Source: Candidatus Limnocylindrales bacterium (GTDB lineage Bacteria; Moduliflexota; Moduliflexia; Moduliflexales; JAUQPW01). From it: a stretch of DNA of 64,000 bases. The position numbers and the translations under genes were made by a program. The notes beneath the pieces were generated by a model that ran no database searches, was not told where the DNA came from, and worked only from the letters and a program-made list of their open reading frames with translations. The stretch lies in assembly GCA_035559535.1 (NCBI GenBank), contig DATMBG010000021.1, positions 62,001 to 126,000 on the forward strand, written 5' to 3'. This document shows, in pieces, positions 8,834 through 17,850 of the stretch (position 1 is the stretch's first letter; the number at the start of each line of letters is the position of its first letter).

Positions 8834-9931
8834 TTAAATAACTTTTTCGGTTTCTGCATCAAACAGATGCATTTTACTCATGTTAAAGTAGACGGTAATC
8901 TGCTGGTGAACTCTGGAGCTGGTGTGAGGATCAACCCGAGCGGTGAAGGAGTGTTCTCCTTTAGAGAGTTCCAAAATAACTTCTGCTCCCAGAGGTTCCA
9001 GGACATCCACCACAGCCGTTGTTTTATCCCATTCCCCACTTCTCCCTTCCGGGGTAGAGTCTATGATATCTTCAGGCCGCATTCCGAAAACTACTTCTTT
9101 TCGTATATATTTTTCATAACGCCTTTTACGCTCATCGGGTACTTTTAATCTAAAGCTTTTCATATCGATAAACAAATGATCCTTTTCGGAAACCAATGTA
9201 CCTCGGAAGAAATTCATGGGAGGACTCCCAATAAATCCGGCTACGAAGATATTGGATGGATGGTCATAAACTTCTAAAGGCGCCCCCACCTGCTGAATAA
9301 GGCCATCTTTCATGATAACAATTCGGTCTCCCATGGTCATGGCCTCCACCTGATCGTGGGTGACGTAGATCATGGTAGTTTCCAGGCGATGGTGAAGTTT
9401 AACCAGCTCTCCGCGCATGGCGACACGCAGTTTAGCATCCAGGTTACTGAGGGGTTCATCGAAGAGAAATACTTCTGGATCCCGAACAATGGCACGTCCA
9501 ACCGCAACCCTTTGGCGTTGACCACCCGAAAGTTGTTTCGGTTTTCTATCCAAAAGCTGTTCAATTCCTAAAATTTTTGCAGCCCGTCGGACCCGTTCAT
9601 CAATCTCGCTTTTAGGGAATTTCCGTAACTTTAATCCAAAAGCCATATTTTTGTAAACATTCATATGGGGATACAAAGCATAATTCTGAAATACCATGGC
9701 GATATTCCGATCCTTTGGAGCTACATCGTTAACGAGTCTTCCCCCGATGTAAATATTCCCCTCGGTTATTTCCTCTAAACCGGCAACCATACGAAGGGTC
9801 GTAGATTTACCACAGCCGGACGGACCCACCAACACGACAAACTCTTTATCTTTGATTTCTAAATCAATAGCGTTAACCGCTATGACATCATCAAATTTTT
9901 TCGTTAATTTTTCCAATATAACATTTGCCAT
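8834..9931 (-). CDS. Sugar ABC importer ATP-binding protein (MalK/UgpC type)
   Basis: This 365-residue ATPase powers the importer encoded upstream. It has Walker A GPSGCGKSTT (about 36-45), the Q-loop FQNYALYPHM, signature LSGGQRQRVAVGRA (about 134-147), Walker B VFLFDEPLSNLDA and the switch His in YVTHDQVEAMTMGDR. A C-terminal regulatory OB domain (about 240-365, with FGMRPEDI) is typical of the MalK/UgpC/MsmK group. The ATG at 9931 lacks a visible ribosome binding site; foldback element E2 fills the gap to the permease gene. It is the last gene of a four-gene operon. The substrate cannot be read from sequence, but a sugar or polyol is likely. Confidence 0.93.
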   Translation of the reverse strand: MANVILEKLTKKFDDVIAVNAIDLEIKDKEFVVLVGPSGCGKSTTLRMVAGLEEITEGNIYIGGRLVNDVAPKDRNIAMVFQNYALYPHMNVYKNMAFGLKLRKFPKSEIDERVRRAAKILGIEQLLDRKPKQLSGGQRQRVAVGRAIVRDPEVFLFDEPLSNLDAKLRVAMRGELVKLHHRLETTMIYVTHDQVEAMTMGDRIVIMKDGLIQQVGAPLEVYDHPSNIFVAGFIGSPPMNFFRGTLVSEKDHLFIDMKSFRLKVPDERKRRYEKYIRKEVVFGMRPEDIIDSTPEGRSGEWDKTTAVVDVLEPLGAEVILELSKGEHSFTARVDPHTSSRVHQQITVYFNMSKMHLFDAETEKVI

Positions 9932-9937
9932 TTTTTA

Positions 9938-10018
9938 CGTCTAATGTCTAGAGCCTGAGGTCTAAAGTCCAAAATCTTCTATCTTTTCTGACTCTGGACT
10001 CTGGACTCTGGACTTCTT
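9938..10018. repeat. Heptad foldback element E2
   Basis: The right half carries three exact tandem copies of ACTCTGG (9991-10011). The left half carries GTCTAGA, GCCTGAG and GTCTAAA in 7-base steps, which pair imperfectly with the right half. It fills nearly the whole space between the ATPase and permease genes. Confidence 0.7.
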
Positions 10019-10019
10019 C

Positions 10020-10865
10020 TTAACCTTTCACCGCCCCTGTTAATCCAGTTACATAATGTTCTACAAAAAATGAATAGATTAAGGCTACCGGTATAGAACC
10101 GAATAAGGCTCCTGCCATCAGAGAGCCCCAGAAGAAGACATCTCCTTTGATGAGTTCGCTGACCACACCTACCGGGATGGTTTTCTGGGTAGGAGAGGAG
10201 AGAAACACCAGAGCGTAGATGAACTCATTCCAGGAAAGGGTAAAAGCAAACATACCCGCCGATAGGATCCCCGGGGTAGCCAGAGGCAAAATAATCCAGA
10301 TCATGGCCTGAAGACGTGTTGCTCCGTCTATTCGGGCACACTCTTCCAATTCTTTGGGTATGGTTTTAAAGTAACCTGAAAGGAGCCAGGTACAGAAAGG
10401 AATCAAAAAAGTAGGGTAGGTTAAAATTAAGGCCCAGGGCGTATCCAGTAGATTGAAATTATGAACCACCTCAGCAAGGGGAATAAAAAGCAAGGTAGGA
10501 GGAACCAGATAGGTTATAAAAATAGCGATTCCCAAAGCCGAAGCTCCTTTGAATCTCAATCGAGACAGAGCATAGCCGGCCATAATGCCACTAATAAGGG
10601 AAATTGCCGTGGAGACAATGGAAATAAAGAGTGTATTTAAAGCCCATCGGGTAAAGAGGGTGTTTTTAAATAGATATTTCCAGTGTTCCAGAGTTGGATT
10701 AAAAACCCAGAACGGAAGGCTTTTCACGTTATAGAGCTCTCGATTAGGTTTAATGGAGGTAATGAACATCCAATAAAAAGGAAAGAGCATCAGGATAGTG
10801 AAAAAAACCAGGGGGATATAAAAGCTAAACAATTTTTTTGTAAAGGTTTCACCGACCGCTGCCAT
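10020..10865 (-). CDS. Sugar ABC importer permease (MalG/UgpE type)
   Basis: The inner-membrane permease has 281 residues and about six membrane segments. The EAA loop that docks on the ATPase reads ELEECARIDGATRLQAMIWI near 185-205, followed by the usual LPLATPGI. I start it at the ATG at 10865, one base after the stop of the upstream permease and behind GGGAG. The longer frame that starts inside the upstream gene is unlikely. Tight spacing implies translational coupling with its partner permease. Confidence 0.92.
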   Translation of the reverse strand: MAAVGETFTKKLFSFYIPLVFFTILMLFPFYWMFITSIKPNRELYNVKSLPFWVFNPTLEHWKYLFKNTLFTRWALNTLFISIVSTAISLISGIMAGYALSRLRFKGASALGIAIFITYLVPPTLLFIPLAEVVHNFNLLDTPWALILTYPTFLIPFCTWLLSGYFKTIPKELEECARIDGATRLQAMIWIILPLATPGILSAGMFAFTLSWNEFIYALVFLSSPTQKTIPVGVVSELIKGDVFFWGSLMAGALFGSIPVALIYSFFVEHYVTGLTGAVKG

Positions 10866-10866
10866 C

Positions 10867-11874
10867 TTACTGCTCCCTTCGTATGTACCAGAGTTGAACG
10901 ATGATGACCAGGAGGAGGAAGGGGAACATAAACAGGGAAATAGCCGCACCTTCTCCAAGTCTTCCAGAGGCTAAAGCAACCTGATAAGCTAAAGTAGCGA
11001 AAAGATGCGTACTGTTAGAGGGTCCTCCTCGGGTTAAAACATAGACAACCTGGAAATCAGCAAAGGTTACAATAACGGAAAAGATAAGAACGACCAATAG
11101 AACCGGCATTAACATGGGAAGTGTGATATGCCAGAATTTAGCAAAGCTCCCGGCTCCATCTATATCTGCCGCTTCATATAAATCTGGAGAAATTGTCTGC
11201 AGACCGGCCAACAGAGAAATAGCGAAGAAGGGAATTCCACGCCAGGCGTTGACAATGATAACCGAAACCATGGCCAGGTGAGGATCTCCCAACCAAACAA
11301 GGCCACGCTTGAGAATTCCCAGATGAACCAGAATCCAATTGAAGACGCTGAAGGTAGCATCGAACATCCATAACCAGGCCAGGGTACTTAAAACGGTCGG
11401 AATGATCCAGGGTAATAGCATGGAGGCCCGAACCAGTCGTTTAAATTTAAAGTGGCGATTAAGCACCAGGGCCAGTGCCAATCCAAAAACTAATTTTAAG
11501 ACGGTGGCAACTCCGGTATAAACAAAGGTATTCTGAACGGTTTGTAGAAATATCTGGCTCTTCAAGATATTACGAAAATTCTGTAATCCTACAAAGTGCC
11601 CCTCATGCCCAACCGTCTTATCGGTTAAGCTTAGCCACACCCCCAAAACAAAGGGATAGGCAATGAAAAGAACCAGAATAATAACCGCCGGAGCTACCAA
11701 TACATAAGCCAGGATATTTTCCCGCTCCAGATATCCGGACTTTAGCTTACCCCGCTTTTTCTCCCCCATTTCCTTGACCGCCGGCCCTACATATTCCACC
11801 GAGGTAAGTTTAGAGTCTGCATAATCTGAGACTTGTTCTACCTGGTTTTCTACGGATTTTACATTGGGTTTCAC
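10867..11874 (-). CDS. Sugar ABC importer permease (MalF/UgpA type)
   Basis: This 335-residue membrane protein pairs with the MalG-type permease. A charged, Lys/Glu-rich N-terminal tail of about 50 residues precedes the first membrane segment (YVLVAPAVIILVLFIAYPF). The EAA loop reads DLYEAADIDGAGSFAKFWHI near 240, followed by TLPML. The frame starts at a GTG (11874) with no obvious ribosome binding site, directly behind foldback element E3. An internal Met (MGEKKRGKL, near residue 36) is an alternative start that would remove the unusual tail. Confidence 0.9.
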   Translation of the reverse strand: MKPNVKSVENQVEQVSDYADSKLTSVEYVGPAVKEMGEKKRGKLKSGYLERENILAYVLVAPAVIILVLFIAYPFVLGVWLSLTDKTVGHEGHFVGLQNFRNILKSQIFLQTVQNTFVYTGVATVLKLVFGLALALVLNRHFKFKRLVRASMLLPWIIPTVLSTLAWLWMFDATFSVFNWILVHLGILKRGLVWLGDPHLAMVSVIIVNAWRGIPFFAISLLAGLQTISPDLYEAADIDGAGSFAKFWHITLPMLMPVLLVVLIFSVIVTFADFQVVYVLTRGGPSNSTHLFATLAYQVALASGRLGEGAAISLFMFPFLLLVIIVQLWYIRREQ

Positions 11875-11877
11875 GTT

Positions 11878-11948
11878 TTTTTTGTCCGTTGTTCCTTGCT
11901 ATAAACGATGGATTACCGTTCTTACAACAGGGAACAACAGACAACAGA
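11878..11948. repeat. Heptad foldback element E3
   Basis: TTGTCCGTTGTTCCTTG (left) pairs with CAGGGAACAACAGACAA (right) with two mismatches, and 7-base units such as AACAACA and GACAACA are visible. It lies between the binding-protein and permease genes. Confidence 0.7.
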
Positions 11949-11950
11949 GG

Positions 11951-13321
11951 TCAGGACTTATAAACGTTACGAAGTTCACTGGCACCCCATTCGATTGCTT
12001 TTTTAGGCGATTCTCCCTGAATAGCCCTGGCAAAAACATCTACAATAATATACTTGGAGAGAGCCTCCGAGGCACTTCGGGTAGGCGGTGCTGGATAACC
12101 AATGGCTTTTCCTAATTTTCCAATATCTTTAAAAGCCAACATACGGGGATCCTTTTGCCATAAGGGATGGTTTTCATGGTCCGGACCCGGAGCCACACTA
12201 TATCCTTCGGCGATTTCAAACCATTTATAGAAATTGGGCTTATCCATTAAAAAGAGAATAAATTCCTTTGCAGCCTCTACGTTGTTAGAGTATTTCATAA
12301 TGGCGTGCTCAAAGGTCACGTGATAGTGAAATCTCCCGGCCGGTCCGGCGGGCATAACCGCATGATTGATTCGTTTGGCTAACTCTGGATACTGCTTCTT
12401 GGCCACAAAGTAAATACTCGCCCCGTTCAGGGTACAAGAGATCTGCTCGGATAAAAAGGCTCGATTGTTACTGGTATCATCCCAGGAAAGTCCCGTCTCA
12501 TCAAAAACGTCTTTCCAAAGCGCCACGATGAATTCGACTGCCTGCAGTGTCTCTTTACTGTCTAAAGCAACCGTCTTTCCATCCTCCTCCACTTCCTTTC
12601 CCCCAAAACTCCACAAGTACGGATAGGCAAAGGCAGGAGCATCTCCAAAAGTATGACCAAAGGTTTGACCAAAGGGGTGCCCTTTATCCTTCAGCATTTT
12701 ACCGACTTTCCTGTATTCGTCCCAATTATCCGGAAACTTTTCGGCTCCAACCTCTTTGAACCAATCTTCCCGATAGGTCATGGCAGCTCCTACAATATGA
12801 TAAGGTACCGCTTTATAACGGCCTTCTACAAAGCTCACATCTCGAATCTGCTTGTAAAACCCTCCATACATCTTTTCTACTTTCTCGGCAACATCATCTA
12901 CATCCACACACCCACTGGCATACAAATACGGCCAGTTATGAAGCATCTGTACAATATCGGGTCCGGTACCACTTTCAATAGCCGATGCAATCCGAGCCTG
13001 TAAATCATTGGCATTGATGGTTTCAATGGTCACTTCAACCCCCATCTGTTTACCCCATTCGGCTGCCTGCCTGCGGATCTCATCATCGGCCGGTGGAACG
13101 AAATTACTCCATTGCAGAAGGTGTAACTTGGTTCCCTTTATAATAGCCGGAGCTGCTATCTTTGGAGTTGTCGTAACCAAAACCCCCTCCGTTAAAGCAG
13201 CTCCTGCAATCAATCCCGCAGTTTTTATAAACTGGCGTCGTGTGAGTCCTCCCTCTATCCCTGGATAGGTTACCTCCTTAACCTCCTGCTCGTAATTTGC
13301 CTGGATATTTATATCACCCAT
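11951..13321 (-). CDS. Extracellular solute-binding protein of a sugar ABC importer, Tat-exported
   Basis: The 456-residue family 1 solute-binding protein is the first gene of the importer operon. A twin-arginine signal is visible near residues 26-35 (LTRRQFIKTAG), followed by a hydrophobic stretch ending at APA near 59, so export is probably folded via Tat. The mature part starts LHLLQWSNFVPPADDE and has the usual sugar-binding fold length of about 400 residues (DIVQMLHNWPYL, VPYHIVGAAMTYREDWF). A GGGAGGG ribosome binding site lies 13 bases before the ATG. Two inverted CGTTACG-containing sites lie 120-185 bases upstream and may control the operon. Confidence 0.92.
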   Translation of the reverse strand: MGDINIQANYEQEVKEVTYPGIEGGLTRRQFIKTAGLIAGAALTEGVLVTTTPKIAAPAIIKGTKLHLLQWSNFVPPADDEIRRQAAEWGKQMGVEVTIETINANDLQARIASAIESGTGPDIVQMLHNWPYLYASGCVDVDDVAEKVEKMYGGFYKQIRDVSFVEGRYKAVPYHIVGAAMTYREDWFKEVGAEKFPDNWDEYRKVGKMLKDKGHPFGQTFGHTFGDAPAFAYPYLWSFGGKEVEEDGKTVALDSKETLQAVEFIVALWKDVFDETGLSWDDTSNNRAFLSEQISCTLNGASIYFVAKKQYPELAKRINHAVMPAGPAGRFHYHVTFEHAIMKYSNNVEAAKEFILFLMDKPNFYKWFEIAEGYSVAPGPDHENHPLWQKDPRMLAFKDIGKLGKAIGYPAPPTRSASEALSKYIIVDVFARAIQGESPKKAIEWGASELRNVYKS

Positions 13322-13441
13322 ACTCTAAAAATTCCCTCCCCTCTGGTACCCCAGAAACTCGCTTTCCCAGACCTCCAATATCTTTTACAGAGATGGAAAG
13401 GATCGATGAAAACGGGTTTCTACCTTTACTAAGTTTCTTAA

Positions 13442-13507
13442 ACGTTACGAAGTTTAGGGGTACCCCCCTTTAATTACTTTGAACCAAAATTTCACATTTC
13501 GTAACGT
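13442..13507. promoter_or_regulatory. Candidate operator pair upstream of the ABC importer operon
   Basis: ACGTTACGAA (13442-13451) recurs exactly in inverted orientation as TTCGTAACGT (13498-13507). The core CGTTACG is itself nearly palindromic. The 56-base spacing of equivalent positions puts both arms on similar DNA faces if the helix pitch is about 10.5 to 11 bases. The site lies 120-185 bases before the binding-protein start. A third copy of the 10-mer occurs at 11964-11973, inside the end of that gene. Confidence 0.4.
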
Positions 13508-13704
13508 GTCTTTTTATCCTATTGATTCAATATGACTTCTCTAGGACCTCCTCTCAGGACTATCTAATAAAAACAGTCCCATACATCAGAATCTATGTCA
13601 AGATTTTTTTAATTAAGATTCTAAGGTTTATACGTGAAATTCTATGCGATTTCTCGGTTTGCTACGCAACTCCAGAAAAAAACGTGCTTACAAAATAAAG
13701 TCCT

Positions 13705-13895
13705 CAAAGGGGAGGGAGAGAGCTCTTTCAGGGGTTTTTTTCTAACCTAGCCCTCTAACCCCCTCCCGCATCGGGAAAGGGGAATTTAAGGATGGTCTGG
13801 GTCCCACTTTCTCCTTCCCTGGGAGGAAAGGGGAGCCAGAGGGGTTAGGGAGGAGAAGAGGAGGCTGCCTGCTTAAGGGCGACCACCTAAAGTCA
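13705..13895. repeat. GC-rich dispersed repeat, copy A
   Basis: Includes CTAACCCCCTCCCGCATCGG, a run of CCCTGGGAGGAAAGGGG, and the module GGCTGCCTGCTTAAGGGCGA at 13863 onward. Similar modules recur at about 53750-53990 and, inverted, at 61010-61095. Long pyrimidine and purine blocks allow foldback. No transposase is present, so a MITE-like or REP-like element is the most I can claim. Confidence 0.5.
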
Positions 13896-14073
13896 CCCTT
13901 ACCCGACAGATAACTGCTTCAGAGGGAATGGACAGGATACAGCCTATTCCCTTCGAAGGGGTAAGAATTATTTTTCCGGGCATAAGGAAATAAGCCAATC
14001 CTATCCCTACAAGTTAGGAATGATCTAAGCCAAGCCCGAAGTGAAGAGGGTAAAGCCATCTCTTTGTTTCCAC

Positions 14074-15324
14074 TCATAAAAGGTTTCCCTCTGAATTTAA
14101 TTGAACCGGTTCCGGTTCGCTCAATGCCGTTACGTGTTTAAGATTTTGGACCTCTTTCCAAAAAGCTTCAGAAACCCTCATTTCGCTGAGCTCTAAAGTG
14201 TTTTTAATCCAAACCACCTTTACCGCTTCCAGCGGATGGATTCCAAGAACGGACAAAGCAATCTCCAGAGCCTCCTGGTCTGTTTCACAGATCAGGGGAA
14301 TTTTACATTTGGCAAGACTTCCACTGGTAATACAATTGATATAAGTTGCCTTATAGTCTATTTTATTAACCGCGCGGCGATGGACTAAATCGGCCAGACC
14401 TATTCCTACAGCGTTTCCCTGGGTCTTTTCGGTCAGGTCCCGAACATAAATTCGGGAGATTTGGGGAGATTGGGATTCGCCGGGGGGAAGAATATCGACC
14501 CTTCCGATGACATTACTGTCCATCCCTGTTCCACTAATCTCCTTACCGATTTCATCAACGATGAGTAAGTCGATTTCCTCGAAAGGCAATTTGGCCATTA
14601 ATTCCCGGGCTTTTTGGAGAAGTTCCGGCTCTCTGGTAGCTATTTCTTCCGGTTTAAGGGCCAAAAGAATGGCCGTTTGATCGTACCCATTCTCCACGAT
14701 TCCTACTCCCAGGAGAATGTTGCAATGCTTTAAGACCATGGAAGCAATGGTTCGAATCGTCTCTAAGGGACCCCATCGAGACATGGCCCGGTGGTAGATT
14801 TCGGCTCCCTGTCGCTTTCCCAACCCGATGGCCATCATTTTCATGAGACCGCTTCCCAACTCTCCTTTAAAATTTGTATGGGGCTTGATCCGATTGATCA
14901 AAATAATTCCGTCTGCTTCCAAAGCATATTTATCTACATAAATAGGGAATCCCTGGGGGGCGGTCCCTACCTGTACTACTTCCATGGAAGAGTAAATGGG
15001 CACACCCATGGTTTCTTCGGAGATTCCGTAGTTTTTCAGCACCTTTCGCTGACCTTCTGCGGTTCCTCCGCCGTGGCTCCCCATAGCCGGAATGATATAA
15101 GGTCGGGTGCCTAAGGCTTTGAGTTCCTTAACAACCGAACCTACGACCACATCGATATTGGCAACTCCACGACTTCCTGCAGCTACGGCTATTCTCATTC
15201 CAGGCTGGACACGACTGGCCAATCTAACCCGAGCGAATTCATCCTGAATGGCGGCAGGGATATCCAAAATCCTAAGCTTCGAGAACTCCTGTCGAATTTT
15301 AAACATCTTGGGAAATAAAAACAT
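14074..15324 (-). CDS. LarA-like (DUF2088-type) protein, possible nickel-pincer-dependent isomerase
   Basis: The 416-residue protein has an N-terminal DUF2088-like half with IAVAAGSRGVANID, then MGSHGGGTAEGQ (near 103-114) and IKPHTNFKGELGSGLMKMMA (near 167-186), which carry the conserved His and Lys positions of LarA relatives. From memory it matches a subgroup annotated as putative nickel pincer cofactor-dependent isomerases, whose substrates are mostly unknown. LarB, LarC and LarE, which make the cofactor in known systems, are not in this window. It follows lysC across foldback element E4, and its ATG lacks a ribosome binding site. The start could also be Met7. Confidence 0.65.
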   Translation of the reverse strand: MFLFPKMFKIRQEFSKLRILDIPAAIQDEFARVRLASRVQPGMRIAVAAGSRGVANIDVVVGSVVKELKALGTRPYIIPAMGSHGGGTAEGQRKVLKNYGISEETMGVPIYSSMEVVQVGTAPQGFPIYVDKYALEADGIILINRIKPHTNFKGELGSGLMKMMAIGLGKRQGAEIYHRAMSRWGPLETIRTIASMVLKHCNILLGVGIVENGYDQTAILLALKPEEIATREPELLQKARELMAKLPFEEIDLLIVDEIGKEISGTGMDSNVIGRVDILPPGESQSPQISRIYVRDLTEKTQGNAVGIGLADLVHRRAVNKIDYKATYINCITSGSLAKCKIPLICETDQEALEIALSVLGIHPLEAVKVVWIKNTLELSEMRVSEAFWKEVQNLKHVTALSEPEPVQLNSEGNLL

Positions 15325-15340
15325 AGAAAGGTTTAGAAAT

Positions 15341-15450
15341 TGGAAGTCAGGAGTCAGAAGTCCGAATAAAGAACAATAACACCCCCATCCTATACCGGCT
15401 TCTGGCTTCCGATTCCTGATTTTATTCTGACTTCTGATTTCTGACTTTCA
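15341..15450. repeat. Heptad foldback element E4
   Basis: The left arm is GGAAGTC, AGGAGTC, AGAAGTC, CGAATAA in strict 7-base steps. The right arm (15421-15450) contains TTATTCTGACTTCTGATTTC, which pairs with it. The loop of about 55 bases contains a smaller GCTTCTGGCTTCC stretch. Confidence 0.75.
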
Positions 15451-15451
15451 G

Positions 15452-16678
15452 CTATGAAGCCTTTTTATTGGCCAGATCAAAGGCGTCATGAAGGGCTCGA
15501 ACGGCCTGTTCACCGTATTTTGCCTCTACGACACAAGAAATTCGAATTTCAGAGGTACTGATCATTAAAATGTTGATACCTTCTTTAGCCAGGGCCTGAA
15601 ATACCTTTGCTGCAACTCCCACATGATTACGCATACCCACGCCAATAGCAGATACTTTAGCAATATTAGGATCGAACAAAACCTTCGTGGCACCCAGTTC
15701 CTTCCCTATTTCCTCGGTTAGCTTTAGAGCTTTTTTACCATCCTCCTTTGAGATGGTAAAAGAAATGTCGGCCAAACCGTTATCACTAGTATTCTGTATA
15801 ATCATATCCACATTGATATTATCCCTGGCAATTGCTTCAAACAACTTTGCGGCTATACCCGGCCGGTCCGGGATTCCTTTGATGGTAATCTTTACCTCGT
15901 TTTTGGTGTGGGCAATCCCTGTTACAACAATGTCCTCCATACTTGAGTCCTCTTGAATGACTAAGGTTCCCTCCTCTTTCTTAAAGCTAGAGCGAACATG
16001 GATAGGAACGTTATATTTTTTTGCAAAGGCTACCGATCGGATTTGTAACACTTTAGCTCCCAGGCTGGCCATTTCCAGCATTTCATCATAGGAGATTCGA
16101 CTGAGTTTTCTGGCTTCAGGCACAATATGGGGATCTGTGGTATAGACTCCATCTACATCGGTGTATATTTCACAAATATCGGCACCGATGGCTGCTGCAA
16201 TCGCTACGCCGGTTGTATCAGAGCCTCCACGTCCCAAGGTTGTAATTTCTCCGTTTTCATCGATACCCTGGAATCCAGCAACCACCACCACTTTACCCTG
16301 ATTGAGCTCCCGGAAGATGCGTTCAGAGTCGATTTCCCGAATTCGAGCCTTGGTATGTGCGCTATCCGTTATAATCCGGACCTGCTGCCCGGTAAAGGAA
16401 CGAGCGTCCTGCCCTTTAGCCTGCAAAGCCATGGCCAGCAAAGCTATGGAAACCTGTTCTCCCGTAGCCAGCAACATATCCAGTTCCCGTCCATCCGGGG
16501 TATCTGTTATTTGATAGGCCATATTCAAAAGCTTATCGGTCTCTCCACTCATGGCTGAGACCACTACAATGACATCGTGTCCTTGCTTTTTGGTTTCAAT
16601 AATCCGATCTGCAACCTTCTTAATTCGTTCGATATTACCGACCGAAGTCCCTCCAAATTTTTGAACAATGAGTGCCAT
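15452..16678 (-). CDS. lysC: Aspartate kinase
   Basis: Catalyses ATP-dependent phosphorylation of aspartate, the first step towards lysine, threonine and methionine. The 408-residue monofunctional protein has [13 protein letters not shown] at residues 7-19, the nucleotide site [19 protein letters not shown] near 155-173, and two ACT domains (about 265-405) of the allosteric, lysine- and/or threonine-sensitive type. Its length equals that of the short alpha-type LysC. It is co-directional with asd, which makes the next enzyme, 152 bases upstream across a foldback element. No Shine-Dalgarno sequence precedes the ATG. Confidence 0.96.
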   Translation of the reverse strand: MALIVQKFGGTSVGNIERIKKVADRIIETKKQGHDVIVVVSAMSGETDKLLNMAYQITDTPDGRELDMLLATGEQVSIALLAMALQAKGQDARSFTGQQVRIITDSAHTKARIREIDSERIFRELNQGKVVVVAGFQGIDENGEITTLGRGGSDTTGVAIAAAIGADICEIYTDVDGVYTTDPHIVPEARKLSRISYDEMLEMASLGAKVLQIRSVAFAKKYNVPIHVRSSFKKEEGTLVIQEDSSMEDIVVTGIAHTKNEVKITIKGIPDRPGIAAKLFEAIARDNINVDMIIQNTSDNGLADISFTISKEDGKKALKLTEEIGKELGATKVLFDPNIAKVSAIGVGMRNHVGVAAKVFQALAKEGINILMISTSEIRISCVVEAKYGEQAVRALHDAFDLANKKAS

Positions 16679-16688
16679 ATGAGGATCC

Positions 16689-16803
16689 AGCTACAAAGAC
16701 ACTAAAATACCGACCTTGAGGAAAGGTTGGGAAGGGAAGCCTGGGTTTTCACCCTTCCGTTCTAGATCCCTCATCTGTGTATCTTCGTGACTTTGCGGCT
16801 GAA
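16689..16803. repeat. Heptad foldback element E17
   Basis: Left arm AGCTACAAAGACACTAAAAT (16689-16708) matches the reverse complement of the right arm ATCTTCGTGACTTTGCGGCT (16781-16800) at most positions. GCAAAGT, CACGAAG and ATACACA show the 7-base step. It separates asd from lysC. Confidence 0.55.
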
Positions 16804-16830
16804 TAATCACTTTACCTTTACGAATCGACT

Positions 16831-17850
16831 CTACAACTTTCCTTCTCGGATCAGCAGTTCGGCAATTTGAATTGCGTTGAGTGCAGCCCCTTTGCGGAGA
16901 TTATCCGCCACAATCCACATATTTAACCCATTGGGAATCGTCTTATCTTCTCGAATGCGTCCTACATACACCTCATCTCTACCTGCCACATCGATGGCCA
17001 GAGGATACTCTCGCTGTTTGGGATTATCATAGACCACAACCCCGGGGGCTTTAGAGAGAATATCCCGGACTTCCTGTGCGGTTAGCTTCTTTTCGGTCTC
17101 TATATTGACCGACTCCGAATGACAATGGAAGACCGGAACCCGAACCGTTGTAGCCGTGACACGGATTGAATCGTCTTCCATAATCTTCTTGGTTTCGTTG
17201 ATCATTTTCCATTCTTCTTTAGAGTAACCGTCCTCCAGGAACTCATCGATATGAGGAAGACAATTGAAGGCAATTTGATGAGGGTAGACTTTACAGACAA
17301 TCTCTCTGAAGTTTAAGAGGGCCTTAGTCTGCTCTAATAACTCATCCATTCCTTTTTTACCGGTACCTGAAACGGATTGATAAGTCGAGACCACGATTCT
17401 TTTGATTTTAGCCCGATCATGGATCGGCTTCAAAGCAACGACCATTTGAATGGTTGAGCAATTGGGGTTTGCAATAAGTCCACGATGACGCAGAGCGGCT
17501 TGAGGGTTGACTTCAGGTACCACCAAAGGAACCTCCGGATCCATTCGGAAGGCACTGGTATTGTCGATGACAACCACTCCCTCTTTTACGGCAATGGGAG
17601 CAAATCGTTTACTCACACTGGCCCCCGGAGAAAAGAGACCTATTTCGATACCTTTAAAGGAATCTTCTTTAAGCTCTTCCACCGGAATTTCTTCCTCTTT
17701 GAATTCTAGCTTTCTTCCTACAGATTTACTGGATGCAAATAACCTTAAAGTCCGAACCGGAAAGTTTCGCTCTTCCAGGATCTTAATCATCTCGTTTCCA
17801 ACGGCACCGGTGGCACCAACCACCGCAACATGGTAACCTTGCGCGCTCAT
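16831..17850 (-). CDS. asd: Aspartate-semialdehyde dehydrogenase
   Basis: Reduces aspartyl phosphate, the product of LysC, to aspartate semialdehyde with NADPH. The 339-residue protein begins with the dinucleotide motif VVGATGAVGNEM (10-21). The catalytic Cys131 lies in NPNCSTIQM, and the hexapeptide-like VSTYQSVSGTGKKGMDEL follows. VFHCHSESVN carries the substrate-binding His. AGGAGTTGAACAAGA precedes the ATG, a good ribosome binding site. The pair asd-lysC reads in that order on the minus strand. Confidence 0.96.
   Translation of the reverse strand: MSAQGYHVAVVGATGAVGNEMIKILEERNFPVRTLRLFASSKSVGRKLEFKEEEIPVEELKEDSFKGIEIGLFSPGASVSKRFAPIAVKEGVVVIDNTSAFRMDPEVPLVVPEVNPQAALRHRGLIANPNCSTIQMVVALKPIHDRAKIKRIVVSTYQSVSGTGKKGMDELLEQTKALLNFREIVCKVYPHQIAFNCLPHIDEFLEDGYSKEEWKMINETKKIMEDDSIRVTATTVRVPVFHCHSESVNIETEKKLTAQEVRDILSKAPGVVVYDNPKQREYPLAIDVAGRDEVYVGRIREDKTIPNGLNMWIVADNLRKGAALNAIQIAELLIREGKL

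Larger units (their letters stand above)
13322..14073. other. 752-base gap: importer leader plus GC-rich repeat
   Basis: The first 250 bases are the probable promoter region of the importer operon, with the CGTTACG dyad at 13442-13507 and a TTGACA reading on the minus strand at 13596-13601. From about 13700 onward lies a copy of the GC-rich dispersed repeat. I see no gene. Confidence 0.5.

Noticed and set aside
11961-13470. Duplicated 3' end of the binding-protein gene at 13440-13465
   Set aside because: TAAACGTTACGAAGTT is shared, but the intergenic copy has stop codons in the matching frame and no further similarity. A shared operator is simpler.
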